Shown here: positions 36,673 to 45,104 of the stretch, one piece after another
Position numbering within the stretch: the stretch's first letter is position 1
Layout: each line of letters opens with the position of its first letter
Source: Roseitranquillus sp963749675
GTDB taxonomy: Bacteria; Pseudomonadota; Alphaproteobacteria; Rhodobacterales; Rhodobacteraceae
Direction: 5' to 3'
DNA length: 64,000 bases
Assembly: GCA_963749675.1 (NCBI GenBank)
Contig: CAVVNT010000001.1
Span: 682,001 to 746,000 of the forward strand
The notes under the pieces: generated by a model
Seen by the model: only the letters and a program-made list of their open reading frames with translations
Databases searched by the model: none
What the model was told of the DNA's origin: nothing
Position numbers and translations under genes: made by a program

Positions 36673-38046
36673 TCAATTGACCTCGACGACCTTGCCCGGG
36701 TTCATCACGCCCGCGGGGTCGAGCGCGCGCTTGATGTCGGCCATCACCGACCACGCGTCGCCGTGCTCGGCCGCCATGTAGCCCAGCTTGCCGACCCCGA
36801 TTCCGTGCTCGCCCGACACCGTTCCGCCAAGCTCCAGCGCCAGCTCGGCGATGCGGCCGTGGACGTCCTTGGCCGCCTTTTCCTCCGCCGCGTTGCCGTC
36901 CTCGATCAGCAGCGTGGCGTGGAAGTTGCCGTCGCCGACATGGCCGACGATCGGCCCGAACAAGCCCGACTCCGCGATCATCTCGGTCGATCGCTCCATC
37001 GCGTCGGCCAGCCGGCTGATCGGTACGCAGACGTCGGTGACGTAGGCGCGGCGGCCCGGCCGCAGCGCCATCAGCGCGTGATAGCCGTTGTGGCGCATCC
37101 GCCAGAGCGCGTTGCGCTCCTCGGGCAGCGACGACCAGCGAAAGCCCTCGACGCCGAACTCCTGCGCGATCTCGCCGAAGCGCGCCGCGTCCTCCGCCGC
37201 GCCCGCGTCCGAGCCATGGAACTCCACCATCAGGTGCGGCTTCAGCGGAAAGTCGGTGCCGGCATAGGCGTTGAACGCCTTCGCCACGTCGGCGTCGAGA
37301 TACTCGATCCGCGCCATCGGGATGCCCATCTGGATCGTCGCGATCACGGCGTCCACCGCGTGCTCGGAGTCGGGAAAGGCGCAGACCCCCGCCGTCACCG
37401 CCTCCGGCTGTCCGCGCAGCTTCAGCGTCAGCTCGGTGATCAGCCCCAGCGTCCCCTCCGCGCCCACGAACAGCGCCGTCAGGTCGTACCCGGCCGAGGA
37501 CTTCCGCGCCCGCGTGCCGGTCCGGATGACCCGGCCGTCGGCCAGCACCACCGTCAGCCCCAGCACGTTGTCGCGCATCGTCCCGTAGCGGACCGCCGTC
37601 GTGCCGCTCGCGCGGGTCGAGGCCATGCCGCCCAGCGTCGCGTTGGCGCCCGGATCGACCGGAAAGAACAGGCCCGTGGCCCGCAGCTCCTCGTTCAGCT
37701 CGTGCCGGGTCAGCCCGGGCTGGACGACGCAGTACATGTCCTCCGCCCGCACCTCGATCACGCGGTTCATGCGCTGGAAATCGACCGAGACGCCGCCGCG
37801 GAACGGCACCGCGTGCCCCTCCAGCGAGGTCCCCACGCCCCAGCCGACGACCGGGCAGCCATGCGCCGAGCAGACCCGCGCGATGCGCGCCACCTCCTCG
37901 GTGGTCTCGGGGTAGGCGACGGCGTCGGGCGGGGTTTCGGGGAAGTGCGATTCCGACCGGCCGTGGTTGGCCAGATCGGACTTGGACCGGCTGAGCCGAT
38001 CGCCTAGGAACGACGAAAGCTCGGCCAAAGCCTCGGGGATCGCCAC
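36673..38046 (-). CDS. FAD-linked oxidase, D-lactate dehydrogenase (cytochrome) type
   Basis: The 457-residue protein is a GlcD/D-LDH-type flavoenzyme. The N-terminal FAD-binding PCMH domain shows VVGWGVGTSLEGHAVP, PVDPGANATLGGMAST and SSAGYDLTALFVGAEGTLGL. The C-terminal cap domain shows VGHVGDGNFHATLLI and the conserved SGEHGIGVGKLGYM. It probably oxidises D-lactate or a related 2-hydroxy acid and passes electrons to cytochrome c or quinone. Start is GTG after GGGAGGA. It is not next to glcE or glcF, so it is unlikely to be the glycolate oxidase subunit. Confidence 0.9.
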   Translation of the reverse strand: MAIPEALAELSSFLGDRLSRSKSDLANHGRSESHFPETPPDAVAYPETTEEVARIARVCSAHGCPVVGWGVGTSLEGHAVPFRGGVSVDFQRMNRVIEVRAEDMYCVVQPGLTRHELNEELRATGLFFPVDPGANATLGGMASTRASGTTAVRYGTMRDNVLGLTVVLADGRVIRTGTRARKSSAGYDLTALFVGAEGTLGLITELTLKLRGQPEAVTAGVCAFPDSEHAVDAVIATIQMGIPMARIEYLDADVAKAFNAYAGTDFPLKPHLMVEFHGSDAGAAEDAARFGEIAQEFGVEGFRWSSLPEERNALWRMRHNGYHALMALRPGRRAYVTDVCVPISRLADAMERSTEMIAESGLFGPIVGHVGDGNFHATLLIEDGNAAEEKAAKDVHGRIAELALELGGTVSGEHGIGVGKLGYMAAEHGDAWSVMADIKRALDPAGVMNPGKVVEVN

Positions 38047-38151
38047 GATTTTCCTCCCTGTCGCCTGTCGGGCCCGACCCTAGGCGAAGCGGACGGCCCG
38101 GGGAAGGCGATACCGGCCCTCGTCTGGGCGGAAGCGGATACCGGGGCGCGC

Positions 38152-39816
38152 ATGATCGCCGACCAGGTCACTCATGTCACGGCCGCCTGCCGAAGCGGAT
38201 GGCGGGTCATGCGCCACCGCGGCCCCTCGCAGATCCAGTTCTGGTTCATCGCGCTCATCGTCGGCATCGCCGCCGGTTTCGCCGCGCTGTTCTTCCGCAA
38301 GGGGATCGAGGCGCTCGAGACCACGCTCTACGGCACCGACGATCCCGCGCGCCTCGCTACCTTCGCCGAGACGCTGCCCTGGTACTGGATCCTGACGATC
38401 CCGGTGATCGGCGGCCTCGCGGTGGGCATGATCCTGTCGCGCTTCACCCCCGACGCCCGCGTCCGCGCGGTCGCCGACGTGATCGAGGGGGCGGCGCTCC
38501 GGGACGGGCGGGTCGAGGCGCGCGCCGGCCTCGCCTCGTTCGCGGCCTCGTTCATCACCCTCTCCTCCGGCGGCTCCACCGGGCGGGAGGGGCCGGTGGT
38601 GCACCTCGCCGCGCTGATCTCGTCGTGGATCTGCAACCGCATCAACGCCGACGGCATCACCGGCCGCGACCTGCTCGGCTGCGCCGTCGCGGCGGCGGTC
38701 TCGGCCTCGTTCAACGCGCCCATCGCCGGCGCCCTCTTCGCGCTCGAGGTCGTGCTGCGGCACTTCGCGGTCCACGCCTTCGCGCCGATCGTCATCGCCT
38801 CGGCGGCAGGGACCGTCATCAACCGTCTCGAATATGGCGGCGTGACCGAGTTCGCGCTCAGCCAGAACATCCTCGGCTTCTACGTCGAGCTTCCGGCCTT
38901 CCTGCTCCTCGGCCTCGTCTGCGGCCTCGTCGCGGTGGTCTTCATGCGCGCGATATTCTGGACCGAGGACGTCGCCGGCGGCTTCCAGGACCGCATCGGC
39001 CTGCCGCGGGTGCTGCGCCCGGCGCTGGCAGGGCTGCTGCTCGGCGCGATCGCGATCGTCTTCCCGCACATCATCGGCGTCGGCTACGAGACCACGTCCG
39101 AGGCTCTGACCGGCGGTCTCGTGCTGCACGAGGCCATCGTCTTCGCCGTCGTCAAGACCGCAGCGGTCGCGATCACCGTGGGCGGCCGGATGGGCGGCGG
39201 CGTGTTCTCGCCCTCGCTGATGCTGGGCGCGCTGACCGGGCTCGCCTACGGGCTCATCGCCACCGCCGTCTTCCCCGAAGTCTCGGGGTCCGAGACGCTC
39301 TACGCTCTTGCCGGGATGGGCGCGGTGGCCGCGGCGGTCCTCGGCGCGCCGATCTCGACGACGCTGATCGTGTTCGAGCTCACGGGCGACTGGCAGACCG
39401 GCCTCGCCGTGATGGTCTCGGTCTCGCTCTCCTCGGCGCTGGCGGCGCGCCTCGTCCACCGCTCGTTCTTCCTCACCCAGCTCGAACGCCGGGGCATCCA
39501 CCTCGCCGCCGGGCCGCAGACCTACCTGCTGTCGATGTTCCGCGTGACCACGATCATGCGCCAGCCCTCCGACAGTCGCGCCGCCGACGCCGACGCCTGC
39601 CGCCGGCTGATCGAGGACGGCATCTTCATCGACGCCAGCGCCACGCTGGAGGCGGCGATGCCGGTCTTCGAAAGGTCGAACACCGCCTTCATCCCGGTCG
39701 TAAGGCTGACGCAGGACGCGACGACGCCCGAGCTTCTCGGCGCGCTCTTCCAGGTCGATGCGCTGCGGGCCTACAACAAGGCGCTCGCCGCGACGGCGGC
39801 GGAGGAGCACTCCTGA
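38152..39816 (+). CDS. ClC-family chloride channel/antiporter
   Basis: The 554-residue polytopic protein shows the three ClC selectivity regions: GSTGREGP with the gating glutamate Glu146, GRMGGGVFSPSLMLGA, and a later helix region. The pore-lining tyrosine is not obvious. FNAPIAGALFALEVVLR and GAPISTTLIVFELTGDW are conserved. The ~100-residue C-terminus after the last helix looks like a degenerate CBS-type regulatory region. It probably exchanges chloride for protons, although fluoride- or nitrate-selective relatives exist. The gene starts 105 bases from the divergent FAD oxidase. Confidence 0.92.
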   Translation: MIADQVTHVTAACRSGWRVMRHRGPSQIQFWFIALIVGIAAGFAALFFRKGIEALETTLYGTDDPARLATFAETLPWYWILTIPVIGGLAVGMILSRFTPDARVRAVADVIEGAALRDGRVEARAGLASFAASFITLSSGGSTGREGPVVHLAALISSWICNRINADGITGRDLLGCAVAAAVSASFNAPIAGALFALEVVLRHFAVHAFAPIVIASAAGTVINRLEYGGVTEFALSQNILGFYVELPAFLLLGLVCGLVAVVFMRAIFWTEDVAGGFQDRIGLPRVLRPALAGLLLGAIAIVFPHIIGVGYETTSEALTGGLVLHEAIVFAVVKTAAVAITVGGRMGGGVFSPSLMLGALTGLAYGLIATAVFPEVSGSETLYALAGMGAVAAAVLGAPISTTLIVFELTGDWQTGLAVMVSVSLSSALAARLVHRSFFLTQLERRGIHLAAGPQTYLLSMFRVTTIMRQPSDSRAADADACRRLIEDGIFIDASATLEAAMPVFERSNTAFIPVVRLTQDATTPELLGALFQVDALRAYNKALAATAAEEHS

Positions 39817-39820
39817 CGCG

Positions 39821-40162
39821 TCAGACCTTCTCGACGGCGACCTTGTCGGCGTAGAAAGCCAGGTGGCCCGCGATCGCCTCGGCCCCCTCGACGGGGCTCT
39901 CGTAGCTCCAGGCGACGTCGGGCACCAGGACGCTCTTGGACTGCAGCGAGAAGTAGGACGCATCGCCCTTGTGCGGACAGTGCGTCCGCGTGTCCGACGG
40001 CTCGAGCAGCGCCATCGCGATGTCCTCGCGCGGAAAGTAGACGACCGGGTCGTGCCCTGTCTCCTCCAGGCGCAGCGCGCGCGTGCTTTCGCCAAGGATC
40101 GCTCCGCCGCCGCGCACGACCCAGGTTCCCTCGGCCTCGCCGATCGTGATCCTGTCGCTCAT
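39821..40162 (-). CDS. DUF427 domain protein
   Basis: The 113-residue protein matches DUF427. It has GTWVVRGGGAILGES near the start, VVYFPREDIAMALLEPSDTRTHCPHKGDASYFSL split across residues 40-73, and AWSYESPVEGAEAIAGHLAFYADKV at the end. The cysteine and histidine in THCPHKG are the family hallmark. Function is unknown. The gene converges with the ClC gene with a 4-base gap. Confidence 0.88.
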   Translation of the reverse strand: MSDRITIGEAEGTWVVRGGGAILGESTRALRLEETGHDPVVYFPREDIAMALLEPSDTRTHCPHKGDASYFSLQSKSVLVPDVAWSYESPVEGAEAIAGHLAFYADKVAVEKV

Positions 40163-40260
40163 TGCTCATCCCCCGGGAATCGTTCGCCGGAACCTAGCCC
40201 GCGAGGTGCGTCGGCACCATGACCGATATGGCAGGTGCAAGTGGCGCGAAGGCGGCCTCC

Positions 40261-42054
40261 TCAGAGGGGCGCCGTGACACGCTCCAGCCAGCTTCGCGCC
40301 TCTCCCTCCACCCGCGGGCCGACCTTGCTGCGGACTTCGGCATGGTAGGTGTCGATCCACGCGCGCTCGTCCGGCGCCGTCGTCTGCGGGTCGATCAGTC
40401 TGCGGTCGATCGGGACCCAGGTCAGCGTGCGAAAGCGCAGCATCCGGCGGTCGTCGCCGCCCTCGATCCGCGGCGCATCCTCGACCACCACCAGGTTCTC
40501 GATCCGGATCCCGAAGGCGCCGTCGCGGTAGTAGCCGGGCTCGTTCGACAGGATCATTCCCGGCTCCAGGGGCACTTCGCTCAGCCGGCTGATCCGCTGC
40601 GGCCCCTCGTGCACGCCCAGATAGATGCCGACGCCATGGCCCGTGCCGTGGTCGTAGTCCTGGCCCGCGCGCCACAGCGGCGCCCGCGCGACGGCGTCGA
40701 TGTCCCGCCCGGAGATGCCCACCGGCCAGCGCAGCGTCGAGATCCCGATCATCCCGCGCAGGACCCGGGTGAAGCAGGCGACATGCTCCTCCGTCGGCGA
40801 CCCCACCGCGATGGTGCGCGTGATGTCGGTCGTGCCGTCGGCGTACTGGCCGCCGGAATCGACGAGCAGCAGGCCCGGCTCCACGGTGCGGTTCGACTCC
40901 TCCGTCACGCGGTAATGCACGATCGCGCCGTGCGCGCCGGCCCCCGCGATGGTCTCGAACGAGATGTCGCGGAGCGCGTTCGTCTCGCGCCGAAATCGCT
41001 CCAGCGCGGTCACTACGTCGATCTCGGTCAGTCCTCCCGAAGGCGCCGCCTCGTCGAGCCAGTGCAGGAAGCGAACCATGGCCGCCGCGTCGCGCAGGTG
41101 CGCCTCGGCGGTGCTGGCAAGCTCGGCCGAGTTCTTGCGCGCCTTCGGCAGGATGCAGGGATCCTGGCCCCAGGCGATCTCGACGTCGGCCTCGCGCAGG
41201 ATGTCGCCCACCGCCGCGGGGGCCGTCGCACGGTCGACGCGCACCGGGCCGGCGAGGTCAGTCAGCGCCGCGGCGAACGACTCCGGCGGCAGCGGCGTGA
41301 CGTCGCCGTCCAGGTGCAGCCCTTCGATCTTGGCCGGCGCCACGAAGAGGTCGACCCGCGCATCGTCGTAGAGGATCGCGACGGCGTGCGGCACGGGCGT
41401 CCGCTCCACGTCCGAGCCGCGGATGTTCAACAGCCACGCGATGCTGTCCGGCAGCGTGATGACGGCGGCGGCGTGGCCGTCGCGCCGCAGCGACTCGGCC
41501 AGGCGGCGGCGCTTGTCGCTCGAGGTCTCGCCCGCGACCTCGAGCGACAGTGCCTCGATCCGGCCCATCGGGGGGTCTGGCTGATGCTGCCACACCAGGT
41601 CGACGAGGTTCGGGGCCGGCACCAGCGCGATGCTGTTCGCGGCGGACGCCTCGCGCAGCTCGACCAGCTGTGCTTCGGTGTGCAGCCAGGGGTCGAAACC
41701 CACACGGCCGCCCTCGGCCAGCGCTTCCGCCAGCCAGGGGCCGAGCTTCGTGCCCGGCCAGTTCACGATCTCGATCTCGTCCGACACCTCGGCCCGCGCC
41801 TGCAGCCGGTAGCGGCCATCGACGAACAACGCCGCCCGCTGCGCCAGCACGACCGCCGTCCCGGCCGAACCGGTGAAGCCCGTCAGCCATGCCAGCCGCT
41901 CGTCGCGCGGCGCCACCGTCTCGCCCTGGTGCATGTCCGACCTAGGGACAAGGAAGCCGTCCAGCCCCTCCGCCTCCAGCTCGGTCCGGAGGGCCGCAAG
42001 CCTCGGCGGACCCTGGTCGGGGCGGGTGGTGGCGGCGAAGGTCTGGAGCATCAT
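40261..42054 (-). CDS. Aminopeptidase P family protein (M24B)
   Basis: The 597-residue protein is a three-domain Xaa-Pro aminopeptidase. Two creatinase-like N-terminal domains come first. The pita-bread catalytic domain then supplies metal ligands in VDSGGQYADGTTDITRT (two aspartates), GHGTGHGVGIYLGVHEGP (histidine), and two glutamates in EPGYY and a later IENLVVVE region. Length matches the eukaryote-like long form found widely in alphaproteobacteria. It removes N-terminal residues before proline. Two adjacent ATGs (42054, 42051) are possible starts. Confidence 0.93.
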   Translation of the reverse strand: MMLQTFAATTRPDQGPPRLAALRTELEAEGLDGFLVPRSDMHQGETVAPRDERLAWLTGFTGSAGTAVVLAQRAALFVDGRYRLQARAEVSDEIEIVNWPGTKLGPWLAEALAEGGRVGFDPWLHTEAQLVELREASAANSIALVPAPNLVDLVWQHQPDPPMGRIEALSLEVAGETSSDKRRRLAESLRRDGHAAAVITLPDSIAWLLNIRGSDVERTPVPHAVAILYDDARVDLFVAPAKIEGLHLDGDVTPLPPESFAAALTDLAGPVRVDRATAPAAVGDILREADVEIAWGQDPCILPKARKNSAELASTAEAHLRDAAAMVRFLHWLDEAAPSGGLTEIDVVTALERFRRETNALRDISFETIAGAGAHGAIVHYRVTEESNRTVEPGLLLVDSGGQYADGTTDITRTIAVGSPTEEHVACFTRVLRGMIGISTLRWPVGISGRDIDAVARAPLWRAGQDYDHGTGHGVGIYLGVHEGPQRISRLSEVPLEPGMILSNEPGYYRDGAFGIRIENLVVVEDAPRIEGGDDRRMLRFRTLTWVPIDRRLIDPQTTAPDERAWIDTYHAEVRSKVGPRVEGEARSWLERVTAPL

Positions 42055-42136
42055 CGACTCGTGCTGGGTCCGTCTGCGACGCGCTTACCTAGCGCCTGTG
42101 CCACCGTCCGTCAGCCCGCAATCGGCGTCAGACCCC

Positions 42137-42201
42137 GGGGTAAATTCTGTACAGATGTGTAAAAAAAGCGGGTTTGAAAATGTACGGAAACGTACAGACC
42201 G
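42137..42201. promoter_or_regulatory. AT-rich intergenic island with TGTACA-type inverted repeats
   Basis: Between cobT and the aminopeptidase gene lies CTGTACAG (42147-42154), a run of seven A (42161-42167), and TGTACG-GAAA-CGTACA (42181-42196), a perfect 6-bp inverted repeat. Read on the minus strand, the last is a hairpin followed by TTTTC and then a seven-T run. It could therefore be the cobT terminator, while the TGTACA words could also bind a regulator of the aminopeptidase gene. Confidence 0.45.
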
Positions 42202-44070
42202 TCACCTCGCGGCACGCCCGATCCCGGCGAACCGTGCCTTGGCGCGCCGCTCGTCTCTGTCGAACAGACTTGCCAGCTGCTCGGTGATCGCGCCGGCCAG
42301 CTGCTCCACGTCCGTGATCGTCACGGCCTTCTGGTAGTATCGCGTCACATCGTGCCCGATGCCGATCGCGATCAGCTCGACCAGCTTCTTCCGCTCCACC
42401 ATGGCGATCACGTCCCGCAGGTGTTTCTCCAGGTAATTCGAGGGGTTGACGGACAGAGTTGAGTCGTCGACCGGCGCTCCGTCGGAGATCACCAGCAGGA
42501 TCTTCCGCGCCTCTGATCGTCCGGCCAGCCGCCGGTGCGCCCATTCCAACGCCTCGCCGTCGATGTTCTCCTTCAGCAGCCCTTCCTTCATCATCAGGCC
42601 GAGATTGTCGCGCGTGCGCCGCCAGGGCGCATCCGCCGACTTGTACACGATGTGCCGCAAGTCGTTGAGTCTGCCCGGCAATTGCGGCCGCCCCCCGGCC
42701 AGCCACTGCTCCCGCGCCTGTCCGCCCTTCCACGCCCGGGTGGTGAAGCCCAGGATCTCGCACTTGACCTGACACCGCTCCAGCGTCCGCGCCAGCACGT
42801 CGGCACAGATCGCCGCGATGGAGATCGGCCGGCCGCGCATGCTTCCTGAATTGTCCAGGAGCAAGGTGACGACCGTGTCCCGAAACTCGGTGTCCTTCTC
42901 GACCTTGAAGGAAAGCGGGGTCGTGGGGTTCGCCACAACGCGCGCCAGGCGGCCGGCGTCGAGGATGCCTTCCTCCCTGTCGAACTCCCAGCTGCGGTTC
43001 TGCTGCGCCTGAAGTCTGCGCTGCAACTTGTTGGCAAGCCTCGATACTGCGCCCTTCAGTGGGTCGAGTTGCTGGTCGAGGTAGGCTCGCAGCCGCTCCA
43101 GCTCGATCGGCTCGGCGAGGTCAACCGCGGCGACTTCCTCGTCGAACTCGGTGGTGAAAACCTCATAGGTCGGATCCGCCTCGCTGACCGGGGCCGGGGG
43201 CGGCGGCTCCATCGGGGCGTCGCCCTCGGGCAGCTCCACCTCGTCGCCCATCTCGGCGTCGGCGAGGTCGTCCATGCTGACTTCGGCTTCCGCCGCGTCG
43301 GGCGTCTGGTCCTGGCTGCGGTCCGGCGCGGCCTCGGAGTCGTCGGAAGACTGATCTTCCTCGCCCTGGCTTTCGGCGTTGTCGTCGCTGTCGTCCGCCG
43401 CTTCGTCCTGGTCGTCGCCCGCGTCGGGGTCGTCGCCGAGCTGGTCGCCATAGCCGAGGTCATCGATGATCTGCCGCGCCATGCGCGCGAAGGTCGCCTG
43501 GTCGGAAAGGCTGGAATCGAGCCCCTCCAGCGTGCCGCTCGCCTGGTCCTCGATGAAGCCGCGCCAGAGGTCCATTACGTTCTTCGCGCCGGTGGGAAGC
43601 TCCCGCCCCGTCGCGAGGTGGCGGATGAGGTACCCCGCCGCGACCGCGAGGGGGGCATCAGCGGCCCTTTCGACCTGACCGTACCCTTTGCGTGCCGCCT
43701 CGACCCCGATCTTGGCGTCGATGTTGCCGGCGGTGCCCGGCATCACGCGGGCGCCCATCGCCTCGCAACGCGCCGTCTCCATCGCCTCGTAGAGATCGCG
43801 TGCCATCTCGCCGGAAGGCGCATAGCGGGTATGCGTCCCGGCATCGTGGTAGCGATGGCGGAGGGCGAAGGCGTCGGCCGTGCCCCGCGCCAGCAGAACC
43901 TCGTCCGGTGTCATCCGCCGGGTGATCTGCGGCAGCCTGACCTGATCGCCCGCCATGCCCGGCGGATCGACGGAATAGGTCACTGACAGGTCCCTGTCCT
44001 CCGCCAGCACACGGGTGGCTTCGGCCAGCGCCTTCTTGAAGGGTTCGGAAGGGTTGTCGTTCTGCGCCAT
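42202..44070 (-). CDS. cobT: Cobaltochelatase subunit CobT
   Basis: CobT, with CobS, forms the AAA-like chaperone complex that drives CobN to insert cobalt in aerobic cobalamin synthesis. The 622-residue protein has an N-terminal helical domain, a long acidic Asp/Glu/Gln/Ser-rich linker (about residues 205-290), and a C-terminal von Willebrand A domain with the MIDAS motif LLLDNSGSMRG near residue 407. The ATG at 44070 follows the family start MAQNDNP. cobS normally lies immediately upstream. Here two plus-strand genes intervene. Confidence 0.95.
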   Translation of the reverse strand: MAQNDNPSEPFKKALAEATRVLAEDRDLSVTYSVDPPGMAGDQVRLPQITRRMTPDEVLLARGTADAFALRHRYHDAGTHTRYAPSGEMARDLYEAMETARCEAMGARVMPGTAGNIDAKIGVEAARKGYGQVERAADAPLAVAAGYLIRHLATGRELPTGAKNVMDLWRGFIEDQASGTLEGLDSSLSDQATFARMARQIIDDLGYGDQLGDDPDAGDDQDEAADDSDDNAESQGEEDQSSDDSEAAPDRSQDQTPDAAEAEVSMDDLADAEMGDEVELPEGDAPMEPPPPAPVSEADPTYEVFTTEFDEEVAAVDLAEPIELERLRAYLDQQLDPLKGAVSRLANKLQRRLQAQQNRSWEFDREEGILDAGRLARVVANPTTPLSFKVEKDTEFRDTVVTLLLDNSGSMRGRPISIAAICADVLARTLERCQVKCEILGFTTRAWKGGQAREQWLAGGRPQLPGRLNDLRHIVYKSADAPWRRTRDNLGLMMKEGLLKENIDGEALEWAHRRLAGRSEARKILLVISDGAPVDDSTLSVNPSNYLEKHLRDVIAMVERKKLVELIAIGIGHDVTRYYQKAVTITDVEQLAGAITEQLASLFDRDERRAKARFAGIGRAAR

Positions 44071-44173
44071 CGCGGGATGCCAGATTTCCTGTCGCCTTGT
44101 TCCATACCTGTGGCGGCGCGTCGACCGTGCCCATCGGGTCGGCCGCGATCTCACGGATCCGTGATGATTCGGG

Positions 44174-44201
44174 GGAAACAAACTCACCCCCCTTGGCGGT
44201 T
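44174..44201 (+). promoter_or_regulatory. Possible general-stress (EcfG-like) promoter
   Basis: GGAAAC (44174-44179) and CGGTT (44197-44201) are separated by 17 bases and stand about 53 bases before the ATG of the exported Q-rich protein. The EcfG consensus of alphaproteobacteria is GGAAC-N16-17-CGTT, so both boxes deviate by one base. This is suggestive only. Confidence 0.3.
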
Positions 44202-44254
44202 GATGGGACGACGCGGCCGGACGTCGGTCGCACGAGCAAGACTGGGAGGATCCC

Positions 44255-44983
44255 ATGTTCATGACGCGCAAGTCCACAATCGCAGCCTCGATGATCGCGC
44301 TGCTCGCGGCAGCCCCCGGGTTCGCTCAACAGAGCACCGGCGACAGCACATCGGCGGAGACGGCCACACGCGATGCTTCGACCGAGCAGGCGCAAGACCA
44401 GAGCTCCAGTGATCGGGAGATGCCGGAGGCCGCCACCCCCGAAGGCGAGGGGCTGTCAGACCTCGCGGAGATCGACACACCCAAGAGCGAGGTCGGCATG
44501 ACTTCGCAGCAAGCGGAGAGCGCGACGCAGGGCGACCAAGGCATGATGCAGGGCGACCAGCGGCTGGTGATGCTCGACGTCGAAGGCTTCAGCCAGCAAA
44601 TCTACGAGCGCGGCTATCGTCAGGGATACATCCGCGGCATCTCCGATGCGCGAGAGCGCTTCATGATGGAGATGCAGCGCGCCCGCGCCGGTCGCCAAGG
44701 GATGATTGGGCAGCGGCAGCGCATGGAAAGCGCAGCGGGGGGTCAGCTCCAGCCGAAGCCGGCGAACCCGCAGACGTCGCAGCAAGGCGACAGCAACCAA
44801 CAATCGGCGCAAGGGTCGAGCACGAGCGACGGCGCGATGCAGCCGTCGGCCCAAGGTGACACGAGCATGGCGAACGATACCTCCGGCTCGAACGAGCGCG
44901 GCACGATCATCGTCCTTCCGCCGGGCGTCACTCCCGAAACGTTTCTGGAAAGACTGCAGAACTCGATGGATCAGGGCGGCTGA
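44255..44983 (+). CDS. Exported low-complexity Q/S/M-rich protein, unknown function
   Basis: The 242-residue product has a signal peptide (about residues 1-24, ending GFAQQ). A Gln/Ser/Thr/Glu-rich region follows, then a structured-looking middle (LVMLDVEGFSQQIYERGYRQGYIRGISDARERFMMEM at residues 105-141), a second Gln/Ser-rich tract, and a C-terminal block GTIIVLPPGVTPETFLERLQ. No family recognised. GGGAGGA supports the start. A strong intrinsic terminator follows, so it is probably monocistronic. The composition suggests a flexible periplasmic or stress-related protein. Confidence 0.75.
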   Translation: MFMTRKSTIAASMIALLAAAPGFAQQSTGDSTSAETATRDASTEQAQDQSSSDREMPEAATPEGEGLSDLAEIDTPKSEVGMTSQQAESATQGDQGMMQGDQRLVMLDVEGFSQQIYERGYRQGYIRGISDARERFMMEMQRARAGRQGMIGQRQRMESAAGGQLQPKPANPQTSQQGDSNQQSAQGSSTSDGAMQPSAQGDTSMANDTSGSNERGTIIVLPPGVTPETFLERLQNSMDQGG

Positions 44984-45010
44984 CACCGCCAGACCCGGGA
45001 TTTGAAGACG

Positions 45011-45036
45011 CGGCGGGCCCTCGGTCCGCCGTTTTT
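45011..45036 (+). terminator. Rho-independent terminator
   Basis: CGGCGGGCC pairs with GGTCCGCCG (eight Watson-Crick pairs and one G-U) around a CTC loop, followed by TTTTTC. It lies 28 bases after the stop of the exported Q-rich protein gene and is the best intrinsic terminator in the window. Confidence 0.85.
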
Positions 45037-45104
45037 CTTCGTCAGTTCGCCGTCGATGGCATTGCGGCCTAGGTTCTCCCCGACCTGACATGTGGAGGGG
45101 GTAC

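Noticed and set aside
38080..40095. 671-codon minus-strand open frame
   Set aside because: It is antisense to the ClC channel gene and has repetitive charged composition only.
42181..42196. PpsR/CrtJ site (TGT-N12-ACA)
   Set aside because: The repeat reads TGT-N10-ACA, so the spacing is wrong. No photosynthesis genes are in the window.
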